Below, piece by piece: positions 13,260-24,909 of a DNA stretch of 64,000 bases. Below the pieces are notes generated by a model, which worked only from the letters and a program-made list of their open reading frames with translations, was not told where the DNA came from and made no database searches. The stretch comes from Rhipicephalus microplus (Eukaryota; Arthropoda; Arachnida; Ixodida; Ixodidae), in assembly GCF_043290135.1 (NCBI RefSeq), contig NC_134702.1, positions 82,835,317-82,899,316 of the forward strand. The letters run 5' to 3'. Both the position numbers and the translations under genes were made by a program. Each line of letters starts with the position of its first letter. Positions within the stretch are counted from its first letter, which is position 1.

Positions 13260-13995
13260 CTGAGCTTTGTAATAACAAAGCAAAAAAAAAATTAACCCCA
13301 TGTTTCTGAAACATTTCGCTTAGCGTCCCAGAAGATATCGACAAAGTATCGAGGATCTAACTAAAACACAAAGAACAAAGTCAATTTACCAAGATATTAC
13401 CAGCCACTGAAAGAAATCATTGAATCCATAACACGTAGCACAAGCCAACGCGTGACAATCCGATGCGCGCGCTTCCCATCTTTCTCGCGGCGCGCAGATC
13501 GACTACGGCTCCATAATTTATCTTCTTCGTACAAGTTTGCACGAGACTATCTATGCCCCATCGTCATTACGTCGACGTCAGCCGTTTCAGTCTTCGCCGT
13601 TCGCTAACGCGGCGAAAACTCCGCGATTCGCATTGAACTGACTGCTCCAATAATGCAGCTGCCGTTAATTAAAAGCCCAAGCGCCTGGCCATGGCGCCTG
13701 AAATCCAGCACTCCCACCACCACCCTCCACTCACGCCTATCCAGTCGGCGTTATACCGCCCTCCGGTTCCGTTGGAACACGTCAGCATAATTCCTGAAAC
13801 ATTTTCGCTGAAACGAAGCTGGCCCGACGAGGAAAATCCAAAATATCATGAGAGAAGGAAAAGCGGCTCAATCAACATAATAAGAGTATCAGAAGAAGGG
13901 AGCAAAAAGGAAAAAAAAACGCAAGGATCACTGACGGAGTGCTAAATGCAGAACAAATTGAATTAAAAGTTGGCATTAGGCTTACACGAGGCCAC
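13260..13995. other. No gene recognised
   Basis: GC-richer near 13450-13500. The plus-strand frame 13691-13945 has no recognisable product. Confidence 0.4.
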
Positions 13996-13999
13996 TTAA

Positions 14000-14182
<183 letters not shown>

Positions 14183-14189
14183 GGTTGCA

Positions 14190-15355
14190 ATGTTCACTGC
14201 GATCGGCAAAAAAGTTCCACAGATTCTCGACTCGCGCTAGCAAGTCAGCAGGAGCACGAGGCGTCTTTTTTTTTTTCATCTTTCATTTTCAACTTTTCTC
14301 CCGCGTTTTGTCTGCGCAACCATTCGACGACATTTAAATCTCACACTTCCCGCTTTTAATCTGCCATTGTGTTGTCATTGGTAATACAGAGAATCATCGA
14401 AGCAATAGGAAGATAAAAAAGAGGGTAAGGGCCCCGCAAAGGCATACAGTCAACGCCTCTTCCCATCCTCCTCATTTATTGGCTGGTAATTGGAAAAAAG
14501 GCGGCTGGTGGCCGGGGGGAAGGGCGATCCGCGCATACAGCTCACGCGCGCCGCTATAAAGAGTCAAAAGTCTAATAATAATGAAGTAATAAACATTCAT
14601 TCCGGCGGAATCGGCTCGACCGATCGACAATTAATTAGACAACGTGATTATAGCCAGCGACCGACTAGTTCTCCCTTGTACGGGGCGCTAAAATGAGCAG
14701 TTCACTTTTAATCGTTTCGTCGTCGCCCATGCATCGCTGTTTTTTGGTTGTGTGCTTGATCCGCAGCAGCGGTCGGGGAACTGTAATGAAAACGAATCGG
14801 CACCCCCCCCCCCCCTTCCCCGTATCACGCCTATTGCACCAAGTGGAAACATGCAGGCAAGCACGCCCTGGTTTTTGTCTGACACTAATTGCATGAAATC
14901 ACAGCTTCGGCCGACGCCATAGAGCCGCGACTTGAGTGTTCTGCTTGCATCGGGCGATGTTAGAAATTATACGGAACCAATATGCTAACCACACTAAACA
15001 AAAAAGGGGGAGGGAGACGAAATGAGGGAGAATGGAAGGACCAACTGACGCAAACTACGGAACGTAAGAACAAAACATTCGCAAGAAATAAACCTTTTAC
15101 GTCAGATTTTTTTTCTGAGAGGGTGGTTTTTCACGGCTAGTCATGGTACTCTATCGACATATAATTAGCGAGGGCGGCCAGCCACTTACAAACGTGACTT
15201 CATACTGTGACGTAGCTGTTAACATGCCTTGAATACACCCCGAAGATGACGGCTAATCAATCACACAAAGCATAAAACGATCTCAACGTGAGTCCCCAAG
15301 AACGATGAAGGCGAATAACTCAATGTAGATATGATGAAAGCATGCCTATAACAAA
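14190..15355. other. No gene recognised
   Basis: Contains short T, C and A runs (poly-C near 14803-14815). No family assigned. Confidence 0.4.
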
Positions 15356-15360
15356 TTAAT

Positions 15361-15535
15361 TTTGGGGCTTTCCGTCCCGACACAACGATATGATTATGAG
15401 CGACTACCATATAATGGAGAGCTCCAGGAGTGTTGACCATCTGGTCTTCTTTAACGTGCACCTAAATCTAAGCAAACGGGCATCGAAAATGCGGCCATCG
15501 AGTGGAGCGCCTTGACTACTGGACCACCATGGAGG
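15361..15535 (-). mobile_element. tRNA-derived SINE (Ruka-like), body with partial head
   Basis: Minus-strand copy. The plus strand shows TATGATTATGAGCGACTACC, GGAGAGCTCCAGGAGTGTTG, TTCTTTAACGTGCACCTAAA and CTACTGGACCACCATGGAGG. The box B region is deleted between the body and the head. Confidence 0.72.
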
Positions 15536-15639
15536 ACAAAATAGTAATTATTAAAAGAGTCAACACTAACATTGAAACCTCGTGATGCTTGCGTTGTTTG
15601 ATTGTCCTTTAAACGTTATGCCGGTCATCTGCTGTTCGG

Positions 15640-15785
15640 TCGGAAGTGTCCAACCTCTGGTTTTCTTTAACGTAGACCTAAATCTGTGCGCATGGGCCTC
15701 TAGGATGTCACCTTCGTCGAAATACGGCCACCGCGGCAGAAATTCCATTTCGTGACCTTCTGGTCTGGTCAGCAGTCGAGCATCA
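15640..15785 (-). mobile_element. Second SINE remnant, tandem with the previous one
   Basis: This more diverged minus-strand piece repeats TTTTCTTTAACGTAGACCTA, AAATCTGTGCGCATGGGCCT and GGTCAGCAGTCGAGCATC. It may derive from a separate insertion or a local duplication of 15361-15535. Confidence 0.5.
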
Positions 15786-16191
15786 AAAACAGCAGATGAT
15801 CGTGGCGGGTGGAGAAGGAGTGAAACGGGTAATTCCTCCTGACGTTATCAAGTGAAACCAAACGTGATTGTTTTTTGCGGTGTTGGTTTTACTATCCAAA
15901 AAAAAAAACCTGGAATGGTTTCCGGGCGATCCACTAGCAGTATGCGTGGATTAGTTGAACCAACATAGCAAATAAATCCGAAGTATTTCTAAGCCAACCA
16001 AGAACACCTTGACGGTATATGTTATGAAGTGTTGGTTTGGATGACCTTTATTAGGCCCGAGGATCCGGCAGCCGAGATGATGATGCTACGCGACAACGAT
16101 GGGAATGCATGAGCAACACATGATAATGATGATAATGCACAGGTGAAGAGGATGGGTATACTAAATGCCCACAATATATATATATATATAT

Positions 16192-16231
16192 AGTGGGTGC
16201 AGCAGCAGCTCGAGCCGCTGCTGCACCCACT
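16192..16231. repeat. Hairpin with 15-bp perfect arms
   Basis: The arms AGTGGGTGCAGCAGC (16192-16206) and its exact complement (16217-16231) flank a 10-base loop containing CTCGAG. It sits between a (TA)n tract (16173-16191) and the gypsy fragment. It may have arisen by template switching at the break point. Confidence 0.85.
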
Positions 16232-16990
16232 TACGTCGCTTTCAGTACGTCCTTACATGCTTGACTAACGCCAGTTTGCAATTAAACCTCAAAAAATGTC
16301 AATTTGCCTTGCGTCAACTGAACATTTTGGGCCACGTTGTTTCCAAGGAAGGCATCCTCCCGGATCCCGAGATATTGCGAACTGTTACGGCGTTTCCTAA
16401 ACCTGTCACCATCAAAGAACTTCGAAGTTTCTTCGGCTTGTGTTCGTATTTCCAGCGATTCGTCCGAAACTTCGCGTCTAATATATCACCTCTCACGCAA
16501 CTTCTCAGCAACTGTAAAGACCTCTTATCCTGGTCTCCTGCCTGCGACGAGGCTTTCACCACCTCGCGACGGCTTCTCACGACGCCACCCATTCTACGCC
16601 ATTTCGATCCTGAAGCTCCAACTGAAATCCACACCTACGCCAGTGGTGTAGGCCTGGGTGCTGTGCTCGCACATCGTAAACCGGAGCATCAGGAATACGT
16701 CGGGGCATACGCTAGTCGCACACTTACCAAGGCTGAGGGCAACTACAGCGTCACAGAAAAGGAGTGCTTGGCCATTGTGTGCGCCCTTGGAAAGTTCAAC
16801 CGTATCTATATGGTCGTTCTTTTGACGTCGTGACCGACCACCACGCACTGTGCTGGCTTTCGAGTTAAAAGACCCATCTGGCCGCCTCGCTCGCTGGGCG
16901 TTGAAAATTCGAAATTATGACATACGCGTGGTTTATCGGTCAGGACGTAAGCATGCTGCTGCCTCTGCGCCGGTGTATACTTCCTCTTCT
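16222..16990 (+). mobile_element. Ty3/gypsy pol fragment: end of reverse transcriptase plus RNase H
   Basis: The plus-strand frame to about 16833 carries [48 protein letters not shown] and the RNase H blocks [32 protein letters not shown] and [11 protein letters not shown]. After a frameshift it continues with [13 protein letters not shown] and [20 protein letters not shown] text up to 16975. The first RNase H catalytic aspartate is replaced by Tyr (HTYASG instead of H/T-D-AS), and a stop lies in the second part. The gag, protease, fingers/palm and integrase regions and the LTRs are all absent. Both edges abut short (TA)n tracts (16173-16191 and 16996-17004). Confidence 0.86.
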
Positions 16991-17037
16991 TTACAATATA
17001 TATAAGCAAAACTCATATTTGGGCTAGTTAGTGATAC

Positions 17038-17643
17038 ATTATGGGCGGTAACAGCGCACTAACTCACGGGACGAAGAGAAGGGACACAAACAAACGCTGA
17101 GTTCACTTTTTTTTTTCAAGGACTCGGCAAGAGGTAGTAACCATATGCTTTTCTTTTGTGCTACTTTGTGACTACGCATAATGACATCTGCACATTAAGA
17201 CACACACCTTGTCCTCCCATCCTCCGTAACATGCTTAGAAACAGTCCTCGCTAGGGCTACCTTTTCAACGGCGCTGAGCCTCGGTTCCACGCCACGGGAG
17301 GACAAATCCTGCGGGCAAAGTCTTGAACCCAGCCGGCACAACGATACCGGAAGAGCACCTGGAGACACTCAAGCTGGGCCTAAAGTTCTGCGTGGAATCG
17401 AGGCTCAGCTCCTTTGAAAAGGTAGCCCTAGCGAAGAGTGTTTGTAAAAATGTTATGCAGGATGAGAGGACAAGGTGTCTGTCGGAATGTGCAGATGTCA
17501 TTATGCGTAGTCAAAAGGAAACACAAAAGAAAAGCATGCAGTTACTACCTCTTGCTGAGTCATTGAAAGAAAAAAAAAGTTGAAGTCAGCACTTCTTTGT
17601 GTCCCTTCTCTTCGTCCCGTGCGTTTGTGTGCTGTTACCGCCC

Positions 17644-17648
<5 letters not shown>
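17038..17648. mobile_element. Penelope-like element remnant in inverted-repeat (head-to-head) arrangement
   Basis: The left arm (17038-17292) is the diverged reverse complement of the right arm (17390-17648), about 255 bp each with a 97-bp spacer. Shared landmarks: TTATGGGCGGTAACAGC at both outer ends, GGGACGAAGAGAAGGGACAC, AGCAAGAGGTAGTAAC-like text, GCATAATGACATCTGCACAT and CGCTAGGGCTACCTTTTCAA. In each arm the outward-reading strand encodes the same peptide block. In the plus-strand arm this is LKLGLKFCVESRLSSFEKVA, then LAKSVCKNV and DERTRCLSECADVIMRS. That block resembles the N-terminal part of tick Penelope-like reverse transcriptases as I remember them. No GIY-YIG domain or RT core is present. 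Confidence 0.6.
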
Positions 17649-17709
<61 letters not shown>

Positions 17710-17744
17710 CGTCCGTCCGTCCGTCCGTCCGTCCGTCTGTCTGT
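17646..17744. repeat. Compound tetranucleotide array (CTAT)n-(CCGT)n-(CTGT)n
   Basis: A run of (CTAT)n to about 17708 passes into (CCGT)n and ends as (CTGT)n. It starts exactly where the Penelope-like right arm ends, so it may be a retroelement tail. Confidence 0.95.
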
Positions 17745-17759
17745 CGCGTAGTTCTCGAA

Positions 17760-18555
17760 GCTCTTTCCTCCAGTCGCGCGGGCCACGTATACCCATATAC
17801 AACCGACAGTGGTATGCAGCCATGCGCCATAGGTGATTCACCATTTAAGTATGCGAACCAGTTTTTTCACATCTGTTAACCACGGCACGGCACAATAAAA
17901 ATTGATAATTTAAACACGATAGGGTGAAAAAATCCGGCATCAGCAGCATTGACCCAACAACGACAAAAAGAAAAAAAAAGTCACAGCTTTGCCACAAAAG
18001 TGGAGCAATGAGCGCGATAGCAACAAATTGGAAGGTCACGCGCAAAATTGAAAGCAGATCAAGACTTGTTCCACGTTTCTCACGCATAAATGACGCACGG
18101 AACGTACTCACAGGTACAGATGCCCGCGAATAAGCGTCTCAATTGTTACTTCGGTGTGTATCAAAAGCACACGCTTTTCGCAAATAGAGACTGAATGATT
18201 GCGATGACCTTTGTGCGCCCAGTAACTACAACAGAATCGATCCAGGTAAAGCCCGAGGCCAGCCAGGACGTACGATCCTTCCCTTCTTTCCACCACGAGG
18301 TAAAGGTGCGCAAGAGAGCGTCGCTTCCCTCCTCTTAGAGTGTCTCGATAACGGCCCCTCCGCTCATTGAGGCACTCTACTCCTCTGAGCGGGAAAAAGT
18401 CCGCATGGAAGAATAGAGGCCGCCGCGCGATGTGGCGACACACGCTCATTGCGCCATCTTGCTGGTAATGCTGAAAACATGATAATCCTCCCCCAGAAGC
18501 CCGTCAGAAGCGGTAAGTGGAAGATGTAAATAACTTGCCGTTTGAACAGTAGACA
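17760..18555. other. No gene recognised
   Basis: Only the dispersed block at 17975-18060 has a partner in this window. The minus-strand frame 18108-18449 is unassigned. Confidence 0.4.
17975..18060. repeat. Dispersed repeat sharing a block with 26825-26910
   Basis: Common landmarks are AGTCACAGCTTTGCCACA/GCTGCGCCACAGTTTCACC, GAGCAATGAGCGCGATAGCA/AGCAATGAATGCGACAGCA and an identical AGCAACAAATTGGAAG-type core. The repeat class is unknown. Confidence 0.55.
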
Positions 18556-18560
18556 ACGTG

Positions 18561-18991
<431 letters not shown>

Positions 18992-19067
<76 letters not shown>
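18992..19067. repeat. (TA)n microsatellite, about 76 bp
   Basis: A pure TA array on the far side of the Penelope-like segment from 18561-18664. Confidence 0.96.
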
Positions 19068-19069
<2 letters not shown>

Positions 19070-19160
19070 TATACTTACATGCGGTGGGTGGCGGCAACGG
19101 CGGCAAAATACAGCCGAAAGTGTCCCTATACTTGTTATCGCAATAATAAAACAATTCAAG

Positions 19161-19360
19161 GGATTGATTGATGGATTGATTAATTGATATGTGGGGTTCA
19201 ACGTTCCAAAACCACTATATGAGAGACGTCGTAGGGGAGGGCTCCGGAAATTTGGACCTGCAGGGGTTCTTCAACGAGCACCCAAATCTGAGCACACGGG
19301 CCTACAGCACTTCGACCTCCATGGCCGCCATGAATGTGGCCGGCACAGCCGGGATTCGAG
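19161..19360 (-). mobile_element. tRNA-derived SINE (Ruka-like)
   Basis: Minus strand. On the plus strand it reads from the (TTGA)n-type tail (GGATTGATTGATGGATTGAT) through GTGGGGTTCAACGTTCCAAA, GAGAGACGTCGTAGGGGAGG, GCACCCAAATCTGAGCACAC and CAGCCGGGATTCGAGAC. The head beyond box B is missing. Confidence 0.82.
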
Positions 19361-19369
19361 ACAATTCAA

Positions 19370-19832
19370 CGAATAAAACGATGGTATGCAGGTGTCACGC
19401 TGGTGCAATGTCCACTGTGGTTGCAGTTCTGGCCACCTAACCTTAAAGCGAACGTGATAAACAGTACATGCGTACTACTGTGATGCAGACGTAATGTCGG
19501 GTTAACGTTAGCTGTAGTTTCGGGGTTGGCATCACTTTTGTGACAGTGTAACAAATAATTCTCGTGTACTGTTGTGATTCCGCATGCTATATTGAAGTGT
19601 TGCTTGACTCGGAGGAATAGCTAATGAATGATATTGACATAATCGCAACTTAGCATGCACTTCGTTTCGATAAAACTGGCGTCCATGCTCTAACGTGAAT
19701 GCTCACGTTATGTCAGACCATTGGTTACGCTGTAAACGCCAGTTTAGCCCACGTGTCCGGTAGGCCCGCGATGCGTGCACAGTTTCGCCATTTTACAAAA
19801 ACACATCGATACACAGCACTTGGCCTAAAGCC

Positions 19833-19911
<79 letters not shown>

Positions 19912-20655
19912 CGAAGGATTAATAATCATAATTGTGGCATACACAGGTACTGGTTGATTTGTTTCGCATGAAATAGAGTAACACTCCCTGGGATCTGCCG
20001 AGTTCTTAATTTAATGTTCGCCATCATAAATGTCGCGGCTGCTTTACATGGCAGGACCTACAGGGCCACGGTTGTCCCCTGAACGAAATGTCACAAATGG
20101 CTACTGACCTTCGAGACGTTCATATAATATGCGGAAATAGAGCACCGGCCCACACCATCAACGGCGGTACGAAAGTATTTGACGCAGACGAAGCGATCAC
20201 TGTCATCCTTGAAGCATAGAAATGTGAGCTAACAAGGCTCGTTGAGACCACCACCTTGTCTGGTGTCATCGAATAAACATTAAAAGAACGAAATGCCGAA
20301 CTAAGTGACAGAGACCAGACACGCTTTTTCACACGAGCCTGCGCACAGGTAGGGAAAAAAAAGCCACCTCGCCTTCAATGTACCCAGCCCAGCAGGGTGT
20401 CCCTTAAAGGCCCCCTTGTACCCAGCAGTTTTCGTTGTCGCTGTCAAGGTTGTGTAAACGTTAGAAATCTTGTGTTCTTCATAGTTGAGTACGCAGTACT
20501 CGAAATCGTTAAACATTTTTTTAAACACGTGTTTTTGTCTTGCCGCCCGGGCCTGACCCAGGCGTGATTTTTCTCGATACAACCTCATCAAGTGTGAGGC
20601 CTAAGGGCGGGCTTTCAGCTCCCGTGTAGTAAAGTGCAGAGTACTCTGAATCGTT
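19370..20655. other. No gene recognised apart from (TTA)n
   Basis: A short direct repeat, AGTACTCGAAATCGTTAA at about 20493 and AGTACTCTGAATCGTTAA at about 20642, is the only internal structure noticed. Confidence 0.4.
19833..19910. repeat. (TTA)n microsatellite
   Basis: A pure array of about 26 TTA units. It produces the artificial poly-Ile frame seen here. Confidence 0.97.
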
Positions 20656-20661
20656 AACCAC

Positions 20662-20852
20662 TTTTACAGCGAAAGCTGTGATAATATAACAACTCGGGTT
20701 TCGCGCAGCGCCGTAGTTGTCCGCCGCCGGGGTCTGTAATCATATCGCGTGAAATTAGAAAAAAAACACCTAGTACCAATAACACAGTGGGGCTCGAACA
20801 CGGGTACGCTGTGTGCCAGCCCAGTATTCTAGCACTGAGCCACGCCGGTGCT
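20662..20852 (-). mobile_element. Third tRNA-derived SINE-like element
   Basis: On the minus strand it starts GCACCGGCGTGGCTCAGTGC. Box A is TGGCTCAGTGCTAGAAT and box B is GTGTTCGAGCCCC, at tRNA-like spacing. It is followed by TGTTATTGGTACTAGGTG, a T-run, CGCGATATGATTACAGACC and CTACGGCGCTGCGCG. The body and the lack of a closed acceptor stem argue for a SINE rather than a tRNA gene. Confidence 0.6.
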
Positions 20853-21099
20853 TTTTTTTCTTTAATGAATGACATTATCACCAGTAAAGTACACAGAACA
20901 TACTTCATCAGAAGTCAGGCAAACACACACAAGCGTCAAGAACGGGAAGCCACTCCGGAACGGGGTCACAAGTCTCGACAACACTGCGCACTTGAGCAGC
21001 TGCTTCTCGGAAGACAGATCTCGTCGACCGTGGTGGCTCGGCTTGTCTATCGATCATGCGACTTTTCCATAATGAATAAAGTCCCAACAACATAAACAA

Positions 21100-23590
21100 G
21101 TCTTAAGGAGTACTATCAGTCAGACTCTTTTTGAACGGAAGGAACCTAATACCATGGGCTGTGATTGAAAGTTCTTTTCTTAACGTTCTTTTTAGAATGT
21201 CCCAAAAATAAAAAGCATCACGACAATGAATAAAACAATGCTCTATAGTCTCAGATTGGTTGCAGAGTCTACAATTCACTGTCCAGAGTACGTATATTGA
21301 TTTTTCATTCAGCCACGTTTTCACTGGCAGCGTGGAAGTGTGCAGTTTAAAGAAAAATGTTTTCGCTGAAGGAGATATACACATTCTACGTACACGAAAT
21401 AATACATCGTGACCAGACAGAAGCGAATATGGCTTTCGATAAACAGGTTCGGGGAAATGTTATTTACAAGTGCAGCGCTTAAATTTGTTCTGTCAAAAGT
21501 ATACAAATACTCTAAGGTAAACCTGGCTTTCAAAAAACTGACAGTATCAACAATTTCTTTTAGGAATCCCCGCAACGGCAATTCCTTAGCAACGCTTGTT
21601 GTGACATGAATAAAAGGAAGGTGGTAACATAGACGGTTACGAGGAATCGCTAATAGAAATGGGTGGCACACATCCTTGAGGTAGAAAAATCGCAACACCA
21701 ACTGTCGCACGAACAAATGCACAAGGCCGAGGGCACCTTTTTCGAGTGGAAGAAAAGGTTGTCTCTTCTCATGGGTTCCCAGGAAGAGCTCCAAATAAAG
21801 CAGGCAAATATCCTATGAAAGGCTTGAATGTGTAACCGAGAGCAATGCAACACCTGCAGAATATAAATAAGCTTCGATACAAGGAATATATTGCACGCTT
21901 TCGCTCTGGCAAAAATGGAAAGCTCCCGTCCGTGCCATGTTGCCACCTTTCGGCGGATAGTAGTTATCGCAGCGGTCCAGTGTGGGCCGCTGTTACGATA
22001 GTTATCGAGAGGCACACCAAGGTATTTCATACGAGTCGCATTCCAATGAATATTTGCGAAGACCTAAGGAGTTGTAGCCCACACGCCTAGCCAGAATCCA
22101 CTACTTTTATCAAAATTTATGCTGGTGCCAGTGACTTCACAGAAACGTAAAGTATTGTTGACTGCTTCTTGAACGCTGGGTTTATCACCGCAAAAGAAGG
22201 CAATGTCATCTGCATAAGCTAGAACTTTAACTTCCTCAGCATCATATCGGTAGCCTCAAATGCTGGACTTTAGAAGCACACTTAAAAACATAATGGTTCC
22301 AGATAAATTGCAAAAAGCAAAGGTGACAGCGGACATCCCTGACGTACAGATGAATTTAACTCTATTGGAAAGTGTGCGATTTACAATTAGCCTAGTTGTG
22401 CACTTCTTATAACAGAGTGAGATACCATTGTATAGTACATCACCCAACTGCAGGTGTCTTAGGAGCCGGAACAAAAAAGCATGCTGTACCTTATTAAATG
22501 CTTTTGCAAGGTCTATTTGAAGGAGGGCTACTTGGTCCATGCTACCATCTATACACTCAAGAACTGAACGTGCAATATGAATGTTTGTCTGTATAGAGCG
22601 ACCATGAATTCCATATGTTTGGTGGTCACCTACACATTTAGTAATCACTGTCTGTAGCCGATTTGTCAACAATTTAGCGAATATTTTGTAGTCAACGTTA
22701 CATAAAGATATAGGCCTGTATTCGTTAACTCTCTTTAATGCGTTAGGATCAGCACTTTTTGAGATTAATGTTGTATTGCTCTGATAGAAAGAAGGAGGAA
22801 GTTCACCACGGTCATAAGCCTCTTTGAAAAGTTGCTCAAGGAAAGGTATCAGAAGATCCTGAAAAGCTATGTAAAATTCGCCACTGAGGCCATCTGGGCC
22901 AGGAGTTTTGTTTTTCTGCAACGTTGTTATTGCAAATCTAATTTCCTCTCTGGTTATTGGCCCCTCTACAGGGAGTCTATCATCATCTTGTAACTGAGGC
23001 ACAAGGGCAATGAAGTGGTTAGCTTCTTCCTCAAAATTCTCCTGAAGCTCAGCCGCGGTGAACAAACATTTGTAATAATCTTCAAATTCGGCTCTTATTT
23101 CACATGTCTCTGTGCAAAGGGAACCCCGCGACTCAATTTGCAGTATCTGTTTAGAAAGTGCATATCTCTTTTCATCCCCGAGGGATTTTTTTAGTGGGTT
23201 CCTCTTCGGTGAAATGGGTAACACGGAACGAATCTTAGCTCCTCTGTTTTTGTTTCTGTGCTCATGTTTTTGTATCTGTGCTCGAATCACATTTATCTCA
23301 TCCCCGTACAATCCCGGCTGTTGACTTTCAAAAGTATGGAGCTTATGAAGTAATTCATAAAGATAGCGCTTTTCAGCTTTTTTTTCTTTGCGCTATTTCG
23401 CATGAAATACTTATTGCCTGATACTTGACTCTTTCTTTGAACCTTTCCCATTGAGCGAAAATTGGTAGCTGTCGACACTGTGTTACCTCTTGTACCGATT
23501 CTTTTACTATTTTAACAAAGCAATCTTCGCGCAACAACTGTACGTTAAGCTTCCATATGTCCCAGTTTAGAAAGGTTTTACGAAACAAGT
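21100..23590 (-). mobile_element. L1/Tx1-like LINE, ORF2 remnant, about 2.5 kb
   Basis: Minus strand. It starts with the post-endonuclease linker (WDIWKLNVQLLREDCFVKIV). The longest frame, 22256-23311 (351 codons), carries the reverse transcriptase fingers and palm: ITREEIRFAITTLQKNKTPG then PDGLSGEFY, VNEYRPISLCNVDYKIFAKL, GIHGRSIQTNIHIARSV and LQIDLAKAFNKV. After a frameshift it continues with the catalytic block VLAYADDIAFFCGD near 22195-22235, then KYLGVPL. At the end is a zinc knuckle, CRLCNQSETIEHCFIHC, and it stops at about 21103. At least four frameshifts and several stops separate these parts. The apurinic endonuclease domain and ORF1 are absent. The motif order and the KTPGPDGLS...F form indicate the L1/Tx1 group. 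Confidence 0.88.
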
Positions 23591-23647
23591 GCTAAGCACC
23601 ACGCTGGTGCTTAGGACTTGTTGGCAAACCTGCCTTAGGCAGGCTTG
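23585..23647. repeat. Two adjacent hairpins at the 5' edge of the LINE
   Basis: Hairpin 1 has 17-bp arms with one mismatch (23585-23601 and 23605-23621, loop CGC). Hairpin 2 is the near-palindrome CAAACCTGCCTTAGGCAGGC ending at 23647, with 11-bp arms and one mismatch. Confidence 0.8.
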
Positions 23648-23649
23648 AT

Positions 23650-24525
23650 GTCGAGACAACAATCGCGTTAATACGACTTATAAAGCGTTTTAAAACAGCG
23701 AAAAAAAACAAGCGGTCGTCACACAATGCGAATAGCGCTACGAGTGGGTCGTCCTATGCTCGAACCCATTACAAAAGCTTCTTTTCTGTTCAGCTACTAA
23801 CCGTGGTGCATACCCACTTGAGGCCTACTTTCTCATCGTCGTCAGTCACTGCATGAACAATTGGCACGAAAATCCTCCCAATAGCTTAGCGGATACCACG
23901 CTTCTCAGAAGAATGGCGAGAAATAGCATATCGAATTCCAGCCTACAACCGTAAAATTTTTATTGCTATTGCCGTAGTGGGCATCAAGCAAGTGTGCTCG
24001 CAGCAGTTACCCAATGATTGTTTAGAAAAAGCTCTGATAGGCCGCTTCTTCTAGCTTTCGATGTGACTGTGCTGAGCCTTCCGCGAAGGCCTGGCGTTTT
24101 TCTAAGCACACAACATTCCTCTGAATTTCCGTCACGCCTTATAGCTCCTTAGTGGGATAAGTTTGGTAATACATGTCCATTGCTCTCTGTACGTATCGTG
24201 AGAGCGATTCTTTGTCGCTGGGTGCAGTTGTACTCACTTAAACAGTTACCAGGATTCACTGAAGTTCTCGGGACAAGGCGATCGGTTGGTTTCACCCTCC
24301 CCCTTCGACTATACGGCACCTACGCTGTACAGTAGTGTGCATACAGATGGCGTTATACTGCGTACAGTAATCTGAGAGGAACGTGCCGTGCATTACAAGT
24401 CACAAGCGCTGACGGTTAGTATTAGTTGTCCTTGCTTTGCTTTAATTAGCTTGCTCTTATTAGTTTGATTACCTCTCCAGTGCTTACCTAAGGAGCAGAA
24501 ACCTGGAGGTTTAAAAGAAGGTTTC
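23650..24525. other. No feature recognised
   Basis: No frame of note and no repeat partner seen. Confidence 0.4.
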
Positions 24526-24529
24526 ACAT

Positions 24530-24905
24530 TAAACTGAGAACGACGCAGCGAGCGATGGAAAGGAAAATGATATGTGTAACCTTAAGAGACAAGAAGAGAG
24601 CAGATAGGGTCAGGGAACAAATTGAGGATAAGGATATCGTAGTTAAAATGAACAAAAACAAATGAACATGGGCCGGGAACGTAGTGCATAGGCAGGATAA
24701 CCGTTGGTCATTAAGGAAAACTAACTGGATTCCCACAAAAGGCAAGCGGGTGAGGGGGAGACAGAAATTTAGGTGAGGAAACGAGAATGGGAAGTTTTGT
24801 GGGTATAAAGTGGCAACAGCAAGCACAGGACCGAGTTGACTGGCGGAACATGGGAGAGGCTTTTGTCCTGCAGTGGGCGTGGTCAGCATGATGATGATGA
24901 CGATT
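24530..24905 (+). mobile_element. RTE-like LINE, 3'-terminal fragment
   Basis: Plus-strand remnant of the RTE C-terminus: AMERKMICVTLRDKKRADRV, a stop, then WAGNVVHRQDNRWSL and GKRVRGRQKFR. It ends in a (GAT)n-type tail (ATGATGATGATGACG) at 24890-24903. It is colinear, on the other strand, with 61995-62345, which confirms that the two share a family. Confidence 0.78.
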
Positions 24906-24909
24906 AGAT

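Noticed and set aside
17038..17648. Classical TIR DNA transposon or MITE
   Set aside because: The inverted arms carry protein-coding sequence reading outward on both sides, which suits two opposed retroelement ends better than simple terminal inverted repeats; no target duplication was seen.
20785..20852. Possible functional tRNA gene on the minus strand
   Set aside because: Both boxes are tRNA-like, but no closed cloverleaf could be drawn by eye and the downstream sequence is SINE-like.
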